Shown one piece after another: positions 1 through 7,447 of a stretch of DNA of 64,000 bases; positions within the stretch are counted from its first letter, which is position 1; every line of letters starts with the position of its first letter. A program made the position numbers and the translations under genes. Origin of the DNA: Amycolatopsis iheyensis (GTDB lineage Bacteria > Actinomycetota > Actinomycetes > Mycobacteriales > Pseudonocardiaceae); contig NZ_JAMXQV010000001.1 in NCBI RefSeq assembly GCF_024703995.1, positions 62,001 to 126,000 on the forward strand. Direction: 5' to 3'. The notes beneath the pieces are model-generated. The model ran no database searches, was not told the origin of the DNA, and was given only the letters and a program-made list of their open reading frames with translations.

Positions 1-24
1 CTCCGCAGCCAGGACGTCTCATGA
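1..24 (+). CDS. 3' end of an upstream operon gene (partial)
   Basis: The first codons of the window read L-R-S-Q-D-V-S and stop at TGA 22-24. That stop overlaps the ATG at 21 as ATGA. The genes that follow are joined by exactly the same four-base overlap, so this is most likely the tail of another member of the same operon. Too little is present to identify it. Confidence 0.5.
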   Translation, partial: LRSQDVS

Positions 25-317
25 GCGGCCTGGATGTGCTCGGCATTGCCCTGATCGGTGCGGTGGCTCTCGGCGGCCTGACCTTGACCATCGTCCGCGC
101 GGCCCGCTCGACGAAGCCGCGTGAGAAGCAGATGGCGGCCTTGGCCGCGCAGCTGGACGGCCGGAACCAGGTGAACGTGCGCATGATCGAAAACGGCCTC
201 TCCGTGGAAGACCTCGTCTGGGTCGCGCGCAGTCGCGGCTACAGCCTGATCGTCCACCGGTCGTTCAAGTACTACGAGTTCGTCTACACGCCGCACCAAC
301 CTGGGAGATTGGCATGA
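21..317 (+). CDS. Small membrane protein with one LDGR/SRGY/YYEF module
   Basis: Function unknown. The 98-residue product has one N-terminal membrane segment (about residues 4-26), a basic stretch, then a cytoplasmic module of about 50 residues. The module has a helical stretch ending in LDGR (45-48), a second helix ending in SRGY (71-74) and a short strand KYYEF (83-87). The same module recurs once in the next gene and twice in each of the two after it. The gene starts inside an ATGA overlap with the upstream tail and ends in an ATGA overlap with the next gene, so the series is probably translationally coupled. I do not recognise the family. Confidence 0.8.
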   Translation: MSGLDVLGIALIGAVALGGLTLTIVRAARSTKPREKQMAALAAQLDGRNQVNVRMIENGLSVEDLVWVARSRGYSLIVHRSFKYYEFVYTPHQPGRLA

Positions 318-616
318 AACCGCTGATCGTCCTGCTCGTGCTGGTGGTGGGGGCCGGTCTGATCGCCGCCGTCGTGGTGATCACGGTGGTCCGGGTCTCG
401 CGGGGGCAGCGGCCACGCGAACAGCAGATGGCGGAGCTGGCGGCGCGGCTCGACGGGCGAAGCCGGTTCAGCATCCGGATGGCGGAGCTGGGCCTCGGTC
501 GGCCGGATATCCATTGGGTCGCGCAGAGCCGAGGTTACGTCCTGGTCGAGCACCAGTTCGGGAAGTACTACGAATTCGTCCGCCTGCCGCAGACGCCTGG
601 GCCGTGGTCGCCATGA
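314..616 (+). CDS. Small membrane protein, paralogue of the preceding gene
   Basis: The 100-residue product has a single membrane segment (about 3-27) and one copy of the same module: LDGR at 46-49, SRGY at 72-75 and KYYEF at 84-88. The helix before LDGR (QQMAELAARLDGR) closely matches the preceding protein (KQMAALAAQLDGR), so the two are duplicates. Start and stop both lie in ATGA overlaps (314-317 and 613-616). Function unknown. The single anchor with a short inner domain would suit a membrane adaptor or a partner of the nearby ATPase, but that is inference from neighbourhood only. Confidence 0.8.
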   Translation: MKPLIVLLVLVVGAGLIAAVVVITVVRVSRGQRPREQQMAELAARLDGRSRFSIRMAELGLGRPDIHWVAQSRGYVLVEHQFGKYYEFVRLPQTPGPWSP

Positions 617-1113
617 TCGTCGCCGGCTCGAAGGCGCACTTCGACCCCGCCGAAGATGCGGTGCCGATCGCGATCATCGCCGCTGTCGCCCTCATCGGTC
701 TCGGTGTGTTCCTCTTCGTGCAGAACCGGCGGAGCAAGACCCGGGCAGCGGGAAACCGGCGGCTGGCTCAGCAACTCGACGGCCGGCCACTGGTGTACGT
801 CCCCTACGCCGACTGCCGGCTGAGTGTGCCCGACGTGCTGAGCGCGGCCCAAGCCCACGGGTACGCCCTGACCCCGAACCCGGCCGCCCTGCGGTACGAG
901 TTCGCGCTCGGCGCGCCGCAAACAGCGTTCACCGGCAACCCGCGGGCGGCGTACATCGGGCACATGCTCGACGGGAGAGCGACCTACGAACTGCGCATCC
1001 TTTTCGAACCCATGACGCTGCCCGAGCTGATGGTCGTCGCGCACAGCCGCGGGTACACCGTCCAGCCGAGCCGGAAGGTCTACCAATTCATGCGGCACCG
1101 GGGTAGGCCATGA
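613..1113 (+). CDS. Membrane protein with two tandem LDGR/HGY/YEF modules
   Basis: I chose the ATG at 613 because it overlaps the upstream stop as ATGA, like every other junction in the operon; the open frame itself extends further upstream. The 166-residue product has a membrane segment at about 17-36 and two tandem copies of the module seen once in the two preceding proteins. Copy 1 has LDGR 55-58, AHGY 81-84 and RYEF 94-97. Copy 2 has LDGR 119-122, SRGY 145-148 and VYQF 156-159. The last 88 bases match the end of the next gene at about 95%, which suggests recent duplication or gene conversion. Function unknown. Confidence 0.8.
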   Translation: MIVAGSKAHFDPAEDAVPIAIIAAVALIGLGVFLFVQNRRSKTRAAGNRRLAQQLDGRPLVYVPYADCRLSVPDVLSAAQAHGYALTPNPAALRYEFALGAPQTAFTGNPRAAYIGHMLDGRATYELRILFEPMTLPELMVVAHSRGYTVQPSRKVYQFMRHRGRP

Positions 1114-1634
1114 ACGAGTCGCAGCCAACCCAAGCCGACCTCGCCGGCTCTCAGTACCGCGGAAGCTTCACCGAGATGATGGTGATCATCGGGTCGTTCG
1201 TCGGCCTGATCGTCGTGGGTCTCGTGGTGTTCCTGGTCGTGAACGGCAAAGTGACGAAGGGCCGGCAAGCCGGGATCGCACCCGTCGCGCAGCTGCTCGA
1301 CGGTCGTCCGTTCGCGGTCCTCTCGTACGCCGAAAGCCCGATGAGCGTGCCCGATCTGCTGAGCATGGCCCAAGCCCGCGGCTACGCGTTCACGCCCAAC
1401 CCGGCGGCCCTGCGCTACGAGTTCACACGCGGCGCACCGCAGACCGCGTTCACCGGCAACCCCCGCGCACCCTACGTCGCGCAACTGCTCGACGGACGGG
1501 ACACCGTCGAGCTGCAGATCCTGTACGAACCCATGTTCCTGCCCGAGCTGATGGTCGTCGCGCACCGCCGCGGGTACACCGTCCAGCCGGGCCGGAAGGT
1601 CTACCAATTCATGCGGCACCAGGGGAGGCCATGA
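1110..1634 (+). CDS. Membrane protein with two tandem modules, close paralogue of 613-1113
   Basis: This 174-residue protein has a polar N-terminus, a membrane segment at about 23-44 and two tandem copies of the LDGR...HGY...YEF module. Between the modules both this protein and its upstream paralogue carry the near-identical segment GAPQTAFTGNPRA. The 3' 88 bases (1547-1634) differ from 1026-1113 at only four positions. The start overlaps the preceding stop (ATGA 1110-1113). Function unknown. The internal doubling shows that one ancestral module was first tandemly duplicated and the whole gene then duplicated. Confidence 0.8.
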   Translation: MNESQPTQADLAGSQYRGSFTEMMVIIGSFVGLIVVGLVVFLVVNGKVTKGRQAGIAPVAQLLDGRPFAVLSYAESPMSVPDLLSMAQARGYAFTPNPAALRYEFTRGAPQTAFTGNPRAPYVAQLLDGRDTVELQILYEPMFLPELMVVAHRRGYTVQPGRKVYQFMRHQGRP

Positions 1635-1987
1635 ACAACCCGGAGCTGATCGAGGAAATGCGCTGGCAGCTCAAGCAGATCGAAGACCGCAAGGCCGACA
1701 ACCAGCGCATCCTCGCCGGGATCGCCGGCAGCGCGCACACCACCGTCGTCTCGCCCGATCGGGCCGTCACCGTTCTCGCCGGGCCTGGTGGCGTTGTCTC
1801 CGAAGTGCGGCTCGCCCCCGAAGCCATGCGGTTCGACGCCGGCACGCTCAGCCGGACCATCACCGCCGCCCTTCGGGAAGCCGTTGCCGCCGCGGGGAAG
1901 CTCGACCAGCCGGCGCCGCGGCCGATGCGGAAACGGGCGCCGGCCGAAGACGACGAGCCCTACGACGGCACCGTCTTCGACGTCTAG
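1631..1987 (+). CDS. YbaB/EbfC-like nucleoid-associated family protein
   Basis: The 118-residue product has the YbaB layout: an N-terminal amphipathic helix (EMRWQLKQIEDRKADNQ), a strand-rich centre (VTVLAGPGGVVSEVRL) and a second long helix (SRTITAALREAVAAAG), then a charged acidic tail. Family members form dimers that bind DNA. In actinomycetes, YbaB-like paralogues also occur beside type VII secretion and FtsK-type loci. This is the last gene of the coupled plus-strand operon (ATGA overlap at 1631). Its stop TAG shares the tetramer CTAG with the stop of the convergent gene. The true housekeeping ybaB lies at 41642-42004, so this is a diverged paralogue. Confidence 0.7.
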   Translation: MNNPELIEEMRWQLKQIEDRKADNQRILAGIAGSAHTTVVSPDRAVTVLAGPGGVVSEVRLAPEAMRFDAGTLSRTITAALREAVAAAGKLDQPAPRPMRKRAPAEDDEPYDGTVFDV

Positions 1988-2388
1988 GCCGGTGGTGGCG
2001 GCTGCTGCTTCGAAGCCGCCCGCTTGGCCCGCCAGCCCAACCCCAGCACCGCCTGCACCAGCTCCTGGTAGCTCGGCTTGACCTCCTCCAGGTATCGCTC
2101 GAGGTACGCCGGCCGGGCCGTCGAAATCGCGTGCGGGTCGTCTCCCGGGGGCAGCCACGGCAGGCCCTGGATGTTGTGCAGTGCCATCCGCCACCAGCGC
2201 GACGCGCGTTCGGCCGCCCGCGTTTCGCGCTCCGTCGCCGCCTCGATCGCGCCTTGGGCTTCCTCGATCTCCGCTTCCAACGCCTCCGCGCGCGCCACCT
2301 CCCACTCGCGCAGGTTCTCCGCCGAGCCCCGGGACAGGGCGATGATCTCCTTGTACCGCATGGCCGCGGTGGCGCCGTCGTCAGTCAC
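1984..2388 (-). CDS. Coiled-coil protein of unknown function, coupled to the FtsK-like ATPase
   Basis: The product of about 134 residues begins at a GTG (2388) that overlaps the stop of the upstream ATPase gene as GTGA. A much longer frame continues upstream, but it only shadows the ATPase gene. Residues about 15-65 are highly charged and helical (REWEVARAEALEAEIEEAQ) and predict a coiled coil. A Trp/Pro-rich middle (GLPWLPPGDDP) and a second helical part follow, ending in a proline run. No catalytic motif is visible. Coupling to the ATPase gene suggests its product works with the ATPase, possibly as a substrate adaptor. Not recognised. Confidence 0.65.
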   Translation of the reverse strand: MTDDGATAAMRYKEIIALSRGSAENLREWEVARAEALEAEIEEAQGAIEAATERETRAAERASRWWRMALHNIQGLPWLPPGDDPHAISTARPAYLERYLEEVKPSYQELVQAVLGLGWRAKRAASKQQPPPPA

Positions 2389-5102
2389 TGGGCGTTCTCC
2401 GGACGCTGGAACGGGATGATCACTTCGGGCGCGCCGTGCGTCGTCCGGTCGAAGAACAACGCGCGGCCCGGGCGCGGCGACCAGTGCACCACCTGGCCCG
2501 CCGCGAACGGCGCCAGCTCGTTGCCCTGGACGTCGAGCGCCGCCCACGTGCCGATGTCGTCGGTGCCGGCGAACCCCAGCGTGTCCTTCAGCCGGGCGAT
2601 GCTGCGCCACCAGCCGATCGTGTGGATGCCGTGCCCGGGCCCCTGTTTCAGCACCGTGCGCAGGTGGTCCAGGCCACTCTTCAGCTGGCCGACCGCCTTC
2701 ACCTCCAACGACGGCAGCGCCGCGTCGACCCCGTACAGCAGCAGGATCTTCGCGCCGCCGGACAGCGACTCCAAAGTGGACGTCAGGTCGTCGACCATGG
2801 TCGCCGTGTGGCCGTCGGCCCGGAGGCGCTCCGCCAGCTCCAGCACCGCCGGCGCGCACGCCTCGATCGCGCAGCCCAGCACGAACTCGACCTGGCCCGG
2901 CTCGTACTGCCGGGCCAGCGACCGGGCCGAGGAGTCCATGATGGACAGTGCTTCGGCGGCCGCCGAGCCCAGCACCGCGATGTTGCGGCCCGGCGCCCAC
3001 GACAGGTCGACACCGCACGCCGCCTCGGTGACGTCGATCGACTGGCCCAGCAACGCACGCGGCCGGGAGCTCGGCTTCAGGTCCAGGTAGGCCGGGAACT
3101 GTTCCAGGATCGGCGAATGCGCGCCGTCGAACAGGCGCGGGCGCGGGAACCGGGCCGCGTACTCGTCCCACAACCGGTGCTGCAGCCGGACGAACACGTC
3201 CTTGCTGCTCGCGTCCGGAATGTGGGCCAGCTGGTTGCCGTGCGCGACACCGGAGTCGTGGTTGAGCACACCGTGCCACTTCGGCGCGGACACCGCCGCG
3301 TTGTTCGTCTCGGCCAGCACGCGCCGCGCCTTCGGCATCGCGATGCGCAGCGTGCACTGCTCGAACACCGCCGGCTTGCCCCAGAACGCTTCGATGCCGG
3401 CGACGTCCTGGCTGGCCAGCACCATGTGGATGCCTTGGGAACGGCCTCGCCGCGCGATGTCTTCCAGCAGCTGCGTCGCCGTGGCCGTCACCTGGTCGCG
3501 GCCCGCGAACAGGTACTGGAACTCGTCGATCACCGCGACGATCCGCGGCCAGTGCCCGCCAGGATCGGCTTCGCGCAGGTCGGCGAGGTTCGTGACCTCG
3601 TGCTCCTTCGCGGCCGCCGACCGGCGCCGCAGCTCATCGGCCAGGAACCGCAGCAGCGCCAGGCCGAACTCGCGGTCGGTGTTGACGTTGACGCCGACCA
3701 GCCGCGCGTGCGGCAGCCAGCTCGCGTCCTTGCGGCCAGGCGCCAGCCCGGCGAACGAGACGCCTTCCTTGAAGTCCAGCAGGTACAGCGCCAGCTCGTC
3801 CGGGCTGTAGCGCGCCGCGAGACTGCCGAGCAGCGCGTACAGGAAGTTCGTCTTGCCCGACCCGGACGGGCCGCCGATCAGCGCGTGCGGGCTCGCGTCG
3901 CCGATGACGACCTCGACCGGCTCGCCCTCGAAGAACCCGACCGGTGCGCGGAGTTCGCGCGCGGAGCTCTCGCGGCCCAGCTCGGTCGGCAGCAGGTCGT
4001 CGAACGACCGCGGCCCGCCCTGCTTGGCGATCAGCGCCGCGGCGATCCGGTCGGCGGCGCGGATGACCTGCCCGGACGGCATCGGCGGGTCGAGGTCGAC
4101 GACCAGGTCGGTGCCGGTCATGCTGCTGATCGCGTGCCGGTCGTCGATGAGGCTCAGCGTCTCGACCGACGCGCTCACCGCCGTCGGCACGTCGATCATG
4201 ATGAGGCAGATGCCCGCGGCCAGCGCGCCGCTCGCGACGCGCTTGAGGTCGCGGGCCCGTTCCGGCTCGAGGGTTTCGCCGTTGCCGTACAGCACCGCGA
4301 TGCGGAACGGCTCGATCCGCTCCTGCCGGTGGACGCGCATTTCGCGCAGCGAGGTCTTGCCGTCCTGCATGCCGGTCGCGTGGATGCGGCGGATGTGCCC
4401 GGCCAGCTCGTCGAGGAGGTCCTCGAGCCGGCCCGGGTCGTAGAGCGAGAGCGCGCTCGTGCGGCTCAGCGGGTAGAGGTCGGGCAGGATCGCGGTCAGC
4501 TGCCCGATGTCCCACAGGTGCACGCGCACCGCGCCGGGTTCGAACGTCGAGAGCACCCGGATCAGCAGGTTCTGGACGATGCCGTCGATGACCGGCCGCG
4601 TCTTCGGCGCGGACGTGATCGCCAGGTGCGACTCGTCGAGCAGCGGGACGGCGACGTCGAACGTGCGGGTGGCGTCGCCGCCCGCGGCCGTCGCGGAACC
4701 GACACGCCACAGCCCGGGCGAGGTGATGCCGGCGTTGTGGCCGACGCGGCCGAGCCACTCACCGGGCTTCGCCCCGGCGGGGCCTGGCGCGTTCTGGCCG
4801 ACGAGCTCGCGCAGCGTCGCCGGGCCTTGGCTCCAGTCCGTGTAGAACGTGCCTCGCACGGTGCCGAGCGCGCCGAACACCTCGTGCGCGGCGGGGTGTT
4901 TGGACCACTCGTTCTGCTGCTCGGGGGTGGCGTGGTTCATGCCGACGCGGACGATGTCGCGCTCCAGCTCGAGCTTGGCGAGCTCGGCCTCCGCGGCTTG
5001 GCGCGCGCCGGCCGCCGCGCCCAGCACCAGTCCGATCTGATGGCGGACCCGGTCGAGTGCGGTTTCGACGCGGTTGCGTTGCTCGGCTGACTTGTTGGCC
5101 AT
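2385..5102 (-). CDS. FtsK/SpoIIIE-type P-loop ATPase, soluble, T7SS EccC-like in part
   Basis: The 905-residue protein has a coiled-coil N-terminus (about 1-50) and no convincing membrane segment. It has a full FtsK/SpoIIIE motor: Walker A GGPSGSGKT near residue 411 and Walker B AVIDEF near 522, followed by an arginine-rich RRGRSQG helix. A second C-terminal domain (about 640-905) has the fold order of a RecA-like ATPase, but its P-loop position reads LGSAAAEA, so it is probably inactive. EccC of type VII secretion also has an active domain followed by degenerate ones, but it has membrane anchors and a third domain. I chose ATG 5102 because GGGGA lies five bases upstream; a TTG at 5114 is an alternative. 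Upstream lie two small helical proteins. Confidence 0.8.
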   Translation of the reverse strand: MANKSAEQRNRVETALDRVRHQIGLVLGAAAGARQAAEAELAKLELERDIVRVGMNHATPEQQNEWSKHPAAHEVFGALGTVRGTFYTDWSQGPATLRELVGQNAPGPAGAKPGEWLGRVGHNAGITSPGLWRVGSATAAGGDATRTFDVAVPLLDESHLAITSAPKTRPVIDGIVQNLLIRVLSTFEPGAVRVHLWDIGQLTAILPDLYPLSRTSALSLYDPGRLEDLLDELAGHIRRIHATGMQDGKTSLREMRVHRQERIEPFRIAVLYGNGETLEPERARDLKRVASGALAAGICLIMIDVPTAVSASVETLSLIDDRHAISSMTGTDLVVDLDPPMPSGQVIRAADRIAAALIAKQGGPRSFDDLLPTELGRESSARELRAPVGFFEGEPVEVVIGDASPHALIGGPSGSGKTNFLYALLGSLAARYSPDELALYLLDFKEGVSFAGLAPGRKDASWLPHARLVGVNVNTDREFGLALLRFLADELRRRSAAAKEHEVTNLADLREADPGGHWPRIVAVIDEFQYLFAGRDQVTATATQLLEDIARRGRSQGIHMVLASQDVAGIEAFWGKPAVFEQCTLRIAMPKARRVLAETNNAAVSAPKWHGVLNHDSGVAHGNQLAHIPDASSKDVFVRLQHRLWDEYAARFPRPRLFDGAHSPILEQFPAYLDLKPSSRPRALLGQSIDVTEAACGVDLSWAPGRNIAVLGSAAAEALSIMDSSARSLARQYEPGQVEFVLGCAIEACAPAVLELAERLRADGHTATMVDDLTSTLESLSGGAKILLLYGVDAALPSLEVKAVGQLKSGLDHLRTVLKQGPGHGIHTIGWWRSIARLKDTLGFAGTDDIGTWAALDVQGNELAPFAAGQVVHWSPRPGRALFFDRTTHGAPEVIIPFQRPENAQ

Positions 5103-5136
5103 CGGCGTCCCCAAAAGATGTGGTCCCTGAAAAGGA

Positions 5137-5382
5137 TTACAGGCGCGAGGAGTATCCGCTCACCAGATCTTCGGCAGCGGCCAAACGGCCGAGGAGCTGG
5201 TCCAGCCCCTCGGCCGCTTGGGCGTACTGCGAAGGAAGCCAGGGATCGGCCTTGGCCTGGGCGTCCACGAGAGCTTGCCGGGCTTCCCCGAGCAGGCTTG
5301 TGGCCCGCTCGGAGTGGGCGCGCGCGTCGGCGAGCCCGGCCGCGACGGCGGTGAGCAGCTGGTGGAGTTCGGCGAGCGTCAT
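5137..5382 (-). CDS. Small all-helical protein, first partner upstream of the FtsK-like ATPase
   Basis: The 81-residue product is almost entirely helical (Ala, Leu, Glu, Arg rich) with a short break near residues 44-48 (DPWLP), so it should fold as a helical hairpin. It ends in SGYSSRL, very similar to the SADSYSARL end of the next upstream protein. Size, fold and position just before an FtsK-type ATPase resemble the paired WXG100 substrates of type VII secretion, but no WXG motif is present. It may belong to an actinobacterial DUF family of small helical proteins (DUF6244 from memory, unverified). Four bases separate it from the preceding stop. Confidence 0.7.
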   Translation of the reverse strand: MTLAELHQLLTAVAAGLADARAHSERATSLLGEARQALVDAQAKADPWLPSQYAQAAEGLDQLLGRLAAAEDLVSGYSSRL

Positions 5383-5386
5383 CCGG

Positions 5387-5647
5387 TCAGAGACGCGCCG
5401 AGTAGGAGTCGGCGGAGGAAATGCTGGCTTGGACGGTGCTCTGCAGGCCGTTTATGCCTTGCAGGGCTTCCGCCAGCAATCCGTGTGCCTGGCTCACTTC
5501 GTGCTGGCTGCTGCCTTGCGTCGCTTGTGCGAGCGACTGCTGGGCTTCTTCGAGAGACTGCGCTGCCTGCTGGAGGGCGGCGATGCTCGCGGACGCCTTT
5601 TCGTTGGCGAGCGCGATGCCAGCGCGGATCTCTTCGACTCCGGCCAT
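5387..5647 (-). CDS. Small all-helical protein, second partner upstream of the FtsK-like ATPase
   Basis: The 86-residue product has two long Ala/Gln/Glu/Ser-rich helices separated near residues 44-50 (QGSSQHEV), then a tail SADSYSARL shared with its neighbour. It is the first gene of the minus-strand operon; ATG 5647 is preceded by purine-rich GAGGAGTAGAGG. It has no signal peptide and no WXG motif. The paired helical hairpins with a common C-terminal Y-S-x-R-L motif suggest a heterodimer that is recognised by the ATPase, by analogy with EsxAB/EccC. That is inference. Confidence 0.7.
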   Translation of the reverse strand: MAGVEEIRAGIALANEKASASIAALQQAAQSLEEAQQSLAQATQGSSQHEVSQAHGLLAEALQGINGLQSTVQASISSADSYSARL

Positions 5648-6020
5648 GTCGGGCCTCTACTCCTCGGTCGTACGGGGGCGGACTTCTATTGAAACAGATC
5701 CAACGACTCAGCGTGATCAACTGACTTTGCCGAGTGATCGTGGGTCCGGAATCAGCAAGGCCCCGGACGTGGGAACGTCCGGGGCCGGGCCGATCACGGT
5801 CTGTGCGGGGGTTGTCCCCGGCACCAGTACCGCACGCTGAAGTCGCTGGCCAGCGCTACCCCAGGTCAGAGCGGTTTTCGTGCCACTGCTGGCCTTTCTG
5901 GAAAGGGGGGCGGGCGAGGTGAGGCTGAGACTAGCGCGGCCGGGCAAACCCACTTCGCTCAGCCCTGGTCGTAACTCGCTGTGGACGAACGAATTTGTCC
6001 CACACTTGTTCGAAGACATT
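5648..6020. other. Intergenic region upstream of the ATPase operon
   Basis: About 370 bases with no convincing gene; open frames here lack actinomycete codon bias. It must hold the promoter of the minus-strand ATPase operon, but I could not fix a -35/-10 pair. The only clear structure is the hairpin at 5759-5786. Confidence 0.5.
5759..5786. terminator. Perfect 12-bp GC-rich hairpin, probable bidirectional terminator
   Basis: GGCCCCGGACGT and ACGTCCGGGGCC are separated by the loop GGGA. No T-run follows on either strand, which is common for actinomycete terminators. It lies 234 bases past the stop of the methyltransferase gene at 6021 (minus strand) and upstream of the ATPase operon, so it may insulate the two. 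Confidence 0.55.
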
Positions 6021-6902
6021 TCACATTTCGGGCAGTCCGAAGTGCCAGACGAGCATCGAGGGCACATCCCGGTTCGCCGCGCGGACTGCGTCGGGCACCA
6101 GCGCGGCGAGGCTCCACGGCCACAGCTCCCACGGTCCGGGATCGCTCGCGGCCGGCGCGGGGTCCTTCGGCGGCGGGGCGGGTTCCTCGCAGCCGAGCAC
6201 GGTGAGCCCGGCCGCGAGCGCGGCGCGGACGTAGTCGCCGACCAGGTGCCGGTACGTGACGAGCCGGCCGGGCCGGCCGTCCGGTCCGCGCAGCGCGGGG
6301 ATCGAGCCACGCTGGACGGACTCGGGGTGGATGTCGCAGACGACGACGTGCCCACCCGGGCGCAGCACCCGCGCGAACTCGGCCAGCACCGGGCCGAGGT
6401 CGCGGACGTGGGTCAGGGCGAGCCCGCAGACGACGAGCCCGAAAGCGCTGTCGCCGACCGGCAGCCGGGTCAGGTCGCCGAGCCGGAAGTCCCCGCCGGG
6501 CACCCGTTCGCGGGCCCGCGCGAGCATGCCGGCCGAGCTGTCGACCCCGACGACGTGGTGGCCGCGTTCGGCGAGGATGGCCGAGTACCGCCCGGTGCCA
6601 CAGGCGGCGTCGAGGGCGTCCCCGGGTGGCAGCGGCTCGACGAGGGCCTTGAGCGGCGGCTCGTCGAGTGCGAAGGCGGCGTTGCCGGGGTTGTCGTAGG
6701 TGCCGGCCCAGCTGTCGTACCCGGACACGGAGCCGAGCGGTTCGGTGTCGACGGCGTTCTCGAGAGCCGGGTCGTCGAGGAGCCGGCGGACTTCGGCGAG
6801 CCGCGCTTCGACGAACTCGCGGTCGTGGTCGCCGGTGAAGGCGCGCAGGAGCGCGAGGCCTTCGATGCCGAGCAGGTAGGCCAGCGGGTGCTCGTAGGTC
6901 AC
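6021..6902 (-). CDS. Class I SAM-dependent methyltransferase
   Basis: The 293-residue protein has an N-terminal helical extension (about 1-65) and a Rossmann-fold methyltransferase domain. Motif I is DAACGTGRYS near residue 99, the acidic strand-2 end is GVDSS, then the post-I region GDFRLGDLTRLP and motif IV region VVCGLALTHV. The layout LRPGGHVVVCDIHPE matches the Methyltransf_11/25 group that acts on small molecules. The substrate cannot be read from sequence. It starts at GTG 6902 with no strong ribosome site, 44 bases after a small HTH-like gene, so the two are probably cotranscribed. Confidence 0.8.
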   Translation of the reverse strand: MTYEHPLAYLLGIEGLALLRAFTGDHDREFVEARLAEVRRLLDDPALENAVDTEPLGSVSGYDSWAGTYDNPGNAAFALDEPPLKALVEPLPPGDALDAACGTGRYSAILAERGHHVVGVDSSAGMLARARERVPGGDFRLGDLTRLPVGDSAFGLVVCGLALTHVRDLGPVLAEFARVLRPGGHVVVCDIHPESVQRGSIPALRGPDGRPGRLVTYRHLVGDYVRAALAAGLTVLGCEEPAPPPKDPAPAASDPGPWELWPWSLAALVPDAVRAANRDVPSMLVWHFGLPEM

Positions 6903-6946
6903 CGGCTGGACGGTAGGGGCCGGGATTCGGGGCGGGCCAGCGATTT

Positions 6947-7297
6947 TCAGGCGCGCCGGCCGCCGAGCCGCCGGTAGCGGTCGGCCATCGCGGCGTCGGA
7001 GAGTCCGCAGGCGGAGCCGAGCGAACCGAGGGTCTCGCCGCGGTCGAGGGCCGCCTCGACGAGCCGCAGTTCGGCCTCGTCGACGTCGCGGCGCACCTGC
7101 ATGAGCAGCCGCATCGCGGCCACGGCGTCGGAGCCGGTGACCTGCTCGCCGTCGATCGTGCGGGCGCTGGTGATCTGGACCAGCGGCCAGAGCCCGGGAT
7201 GAGCCGGCTCGTCGTGCGCGGACGGCAGGTGGCGACGGAGCTGGTCGACGTGGCGAAGTTCCTCATCGAGGCTGAGGCGGTTCCCGCACTCGGTCAT
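6947..7297 (-). CDS. Small protein with C-terminal helix-turn-helix-like segment
   Basis: The 116-residue product is mostly helical. Its C-terminal part (EAALDRGETLGSLGSACGLS followed by DAAMADRYRRLG) has the spacing of a helix-turn-helix, similar to sigma-70 region 4 or small replication/regulatory HTH domains. The N-terminal half is rich in Arg, His and acidic residues and shows no known motif. It is the first gene of a minus-strand pair with the methyltransferase. A regulatory role is plausible but unproven. Confidence 0.6.
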   Translation of the reverse strand: MTECGNRLSLDEELRHVDQLRRHLPSAHDEPAHPGLWPLVQITSARTIDGEQVTGSDAVAAMRLLMQVRRDVDEAELRLVEAALDRGETLGSLGSACGLSDAAMADRYRRLGGRRA

Positions 7298-7447
7298 GAC
7301 CCCAGAATGACGAAAGTCCGGACGGTTCGCTCGGAGTGATCTCGGTCACTGTTCGCAGTGGCGAGTCGTGTCATCAGGCTGCGGACGGTTGCGCCGTTGA
7401 TCGTGTGACACAACCGTCCGCTACCCGATGGTCGCCGACAGGTTCGT

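Noticed and set aside
2436..5090. An 884-codon open frame on the plus strand
   Set aside because: Shadow of the FtsK-like ATPase gene; the translation is low-complexity Arg/Gln/Val with no motif.
1..5647. Complete ESX type VII secretion locus
   Set aside because: No EccB, EccD, EccE or mycosin gene, no WXG motif, and the ATPase has no membrane anchor.
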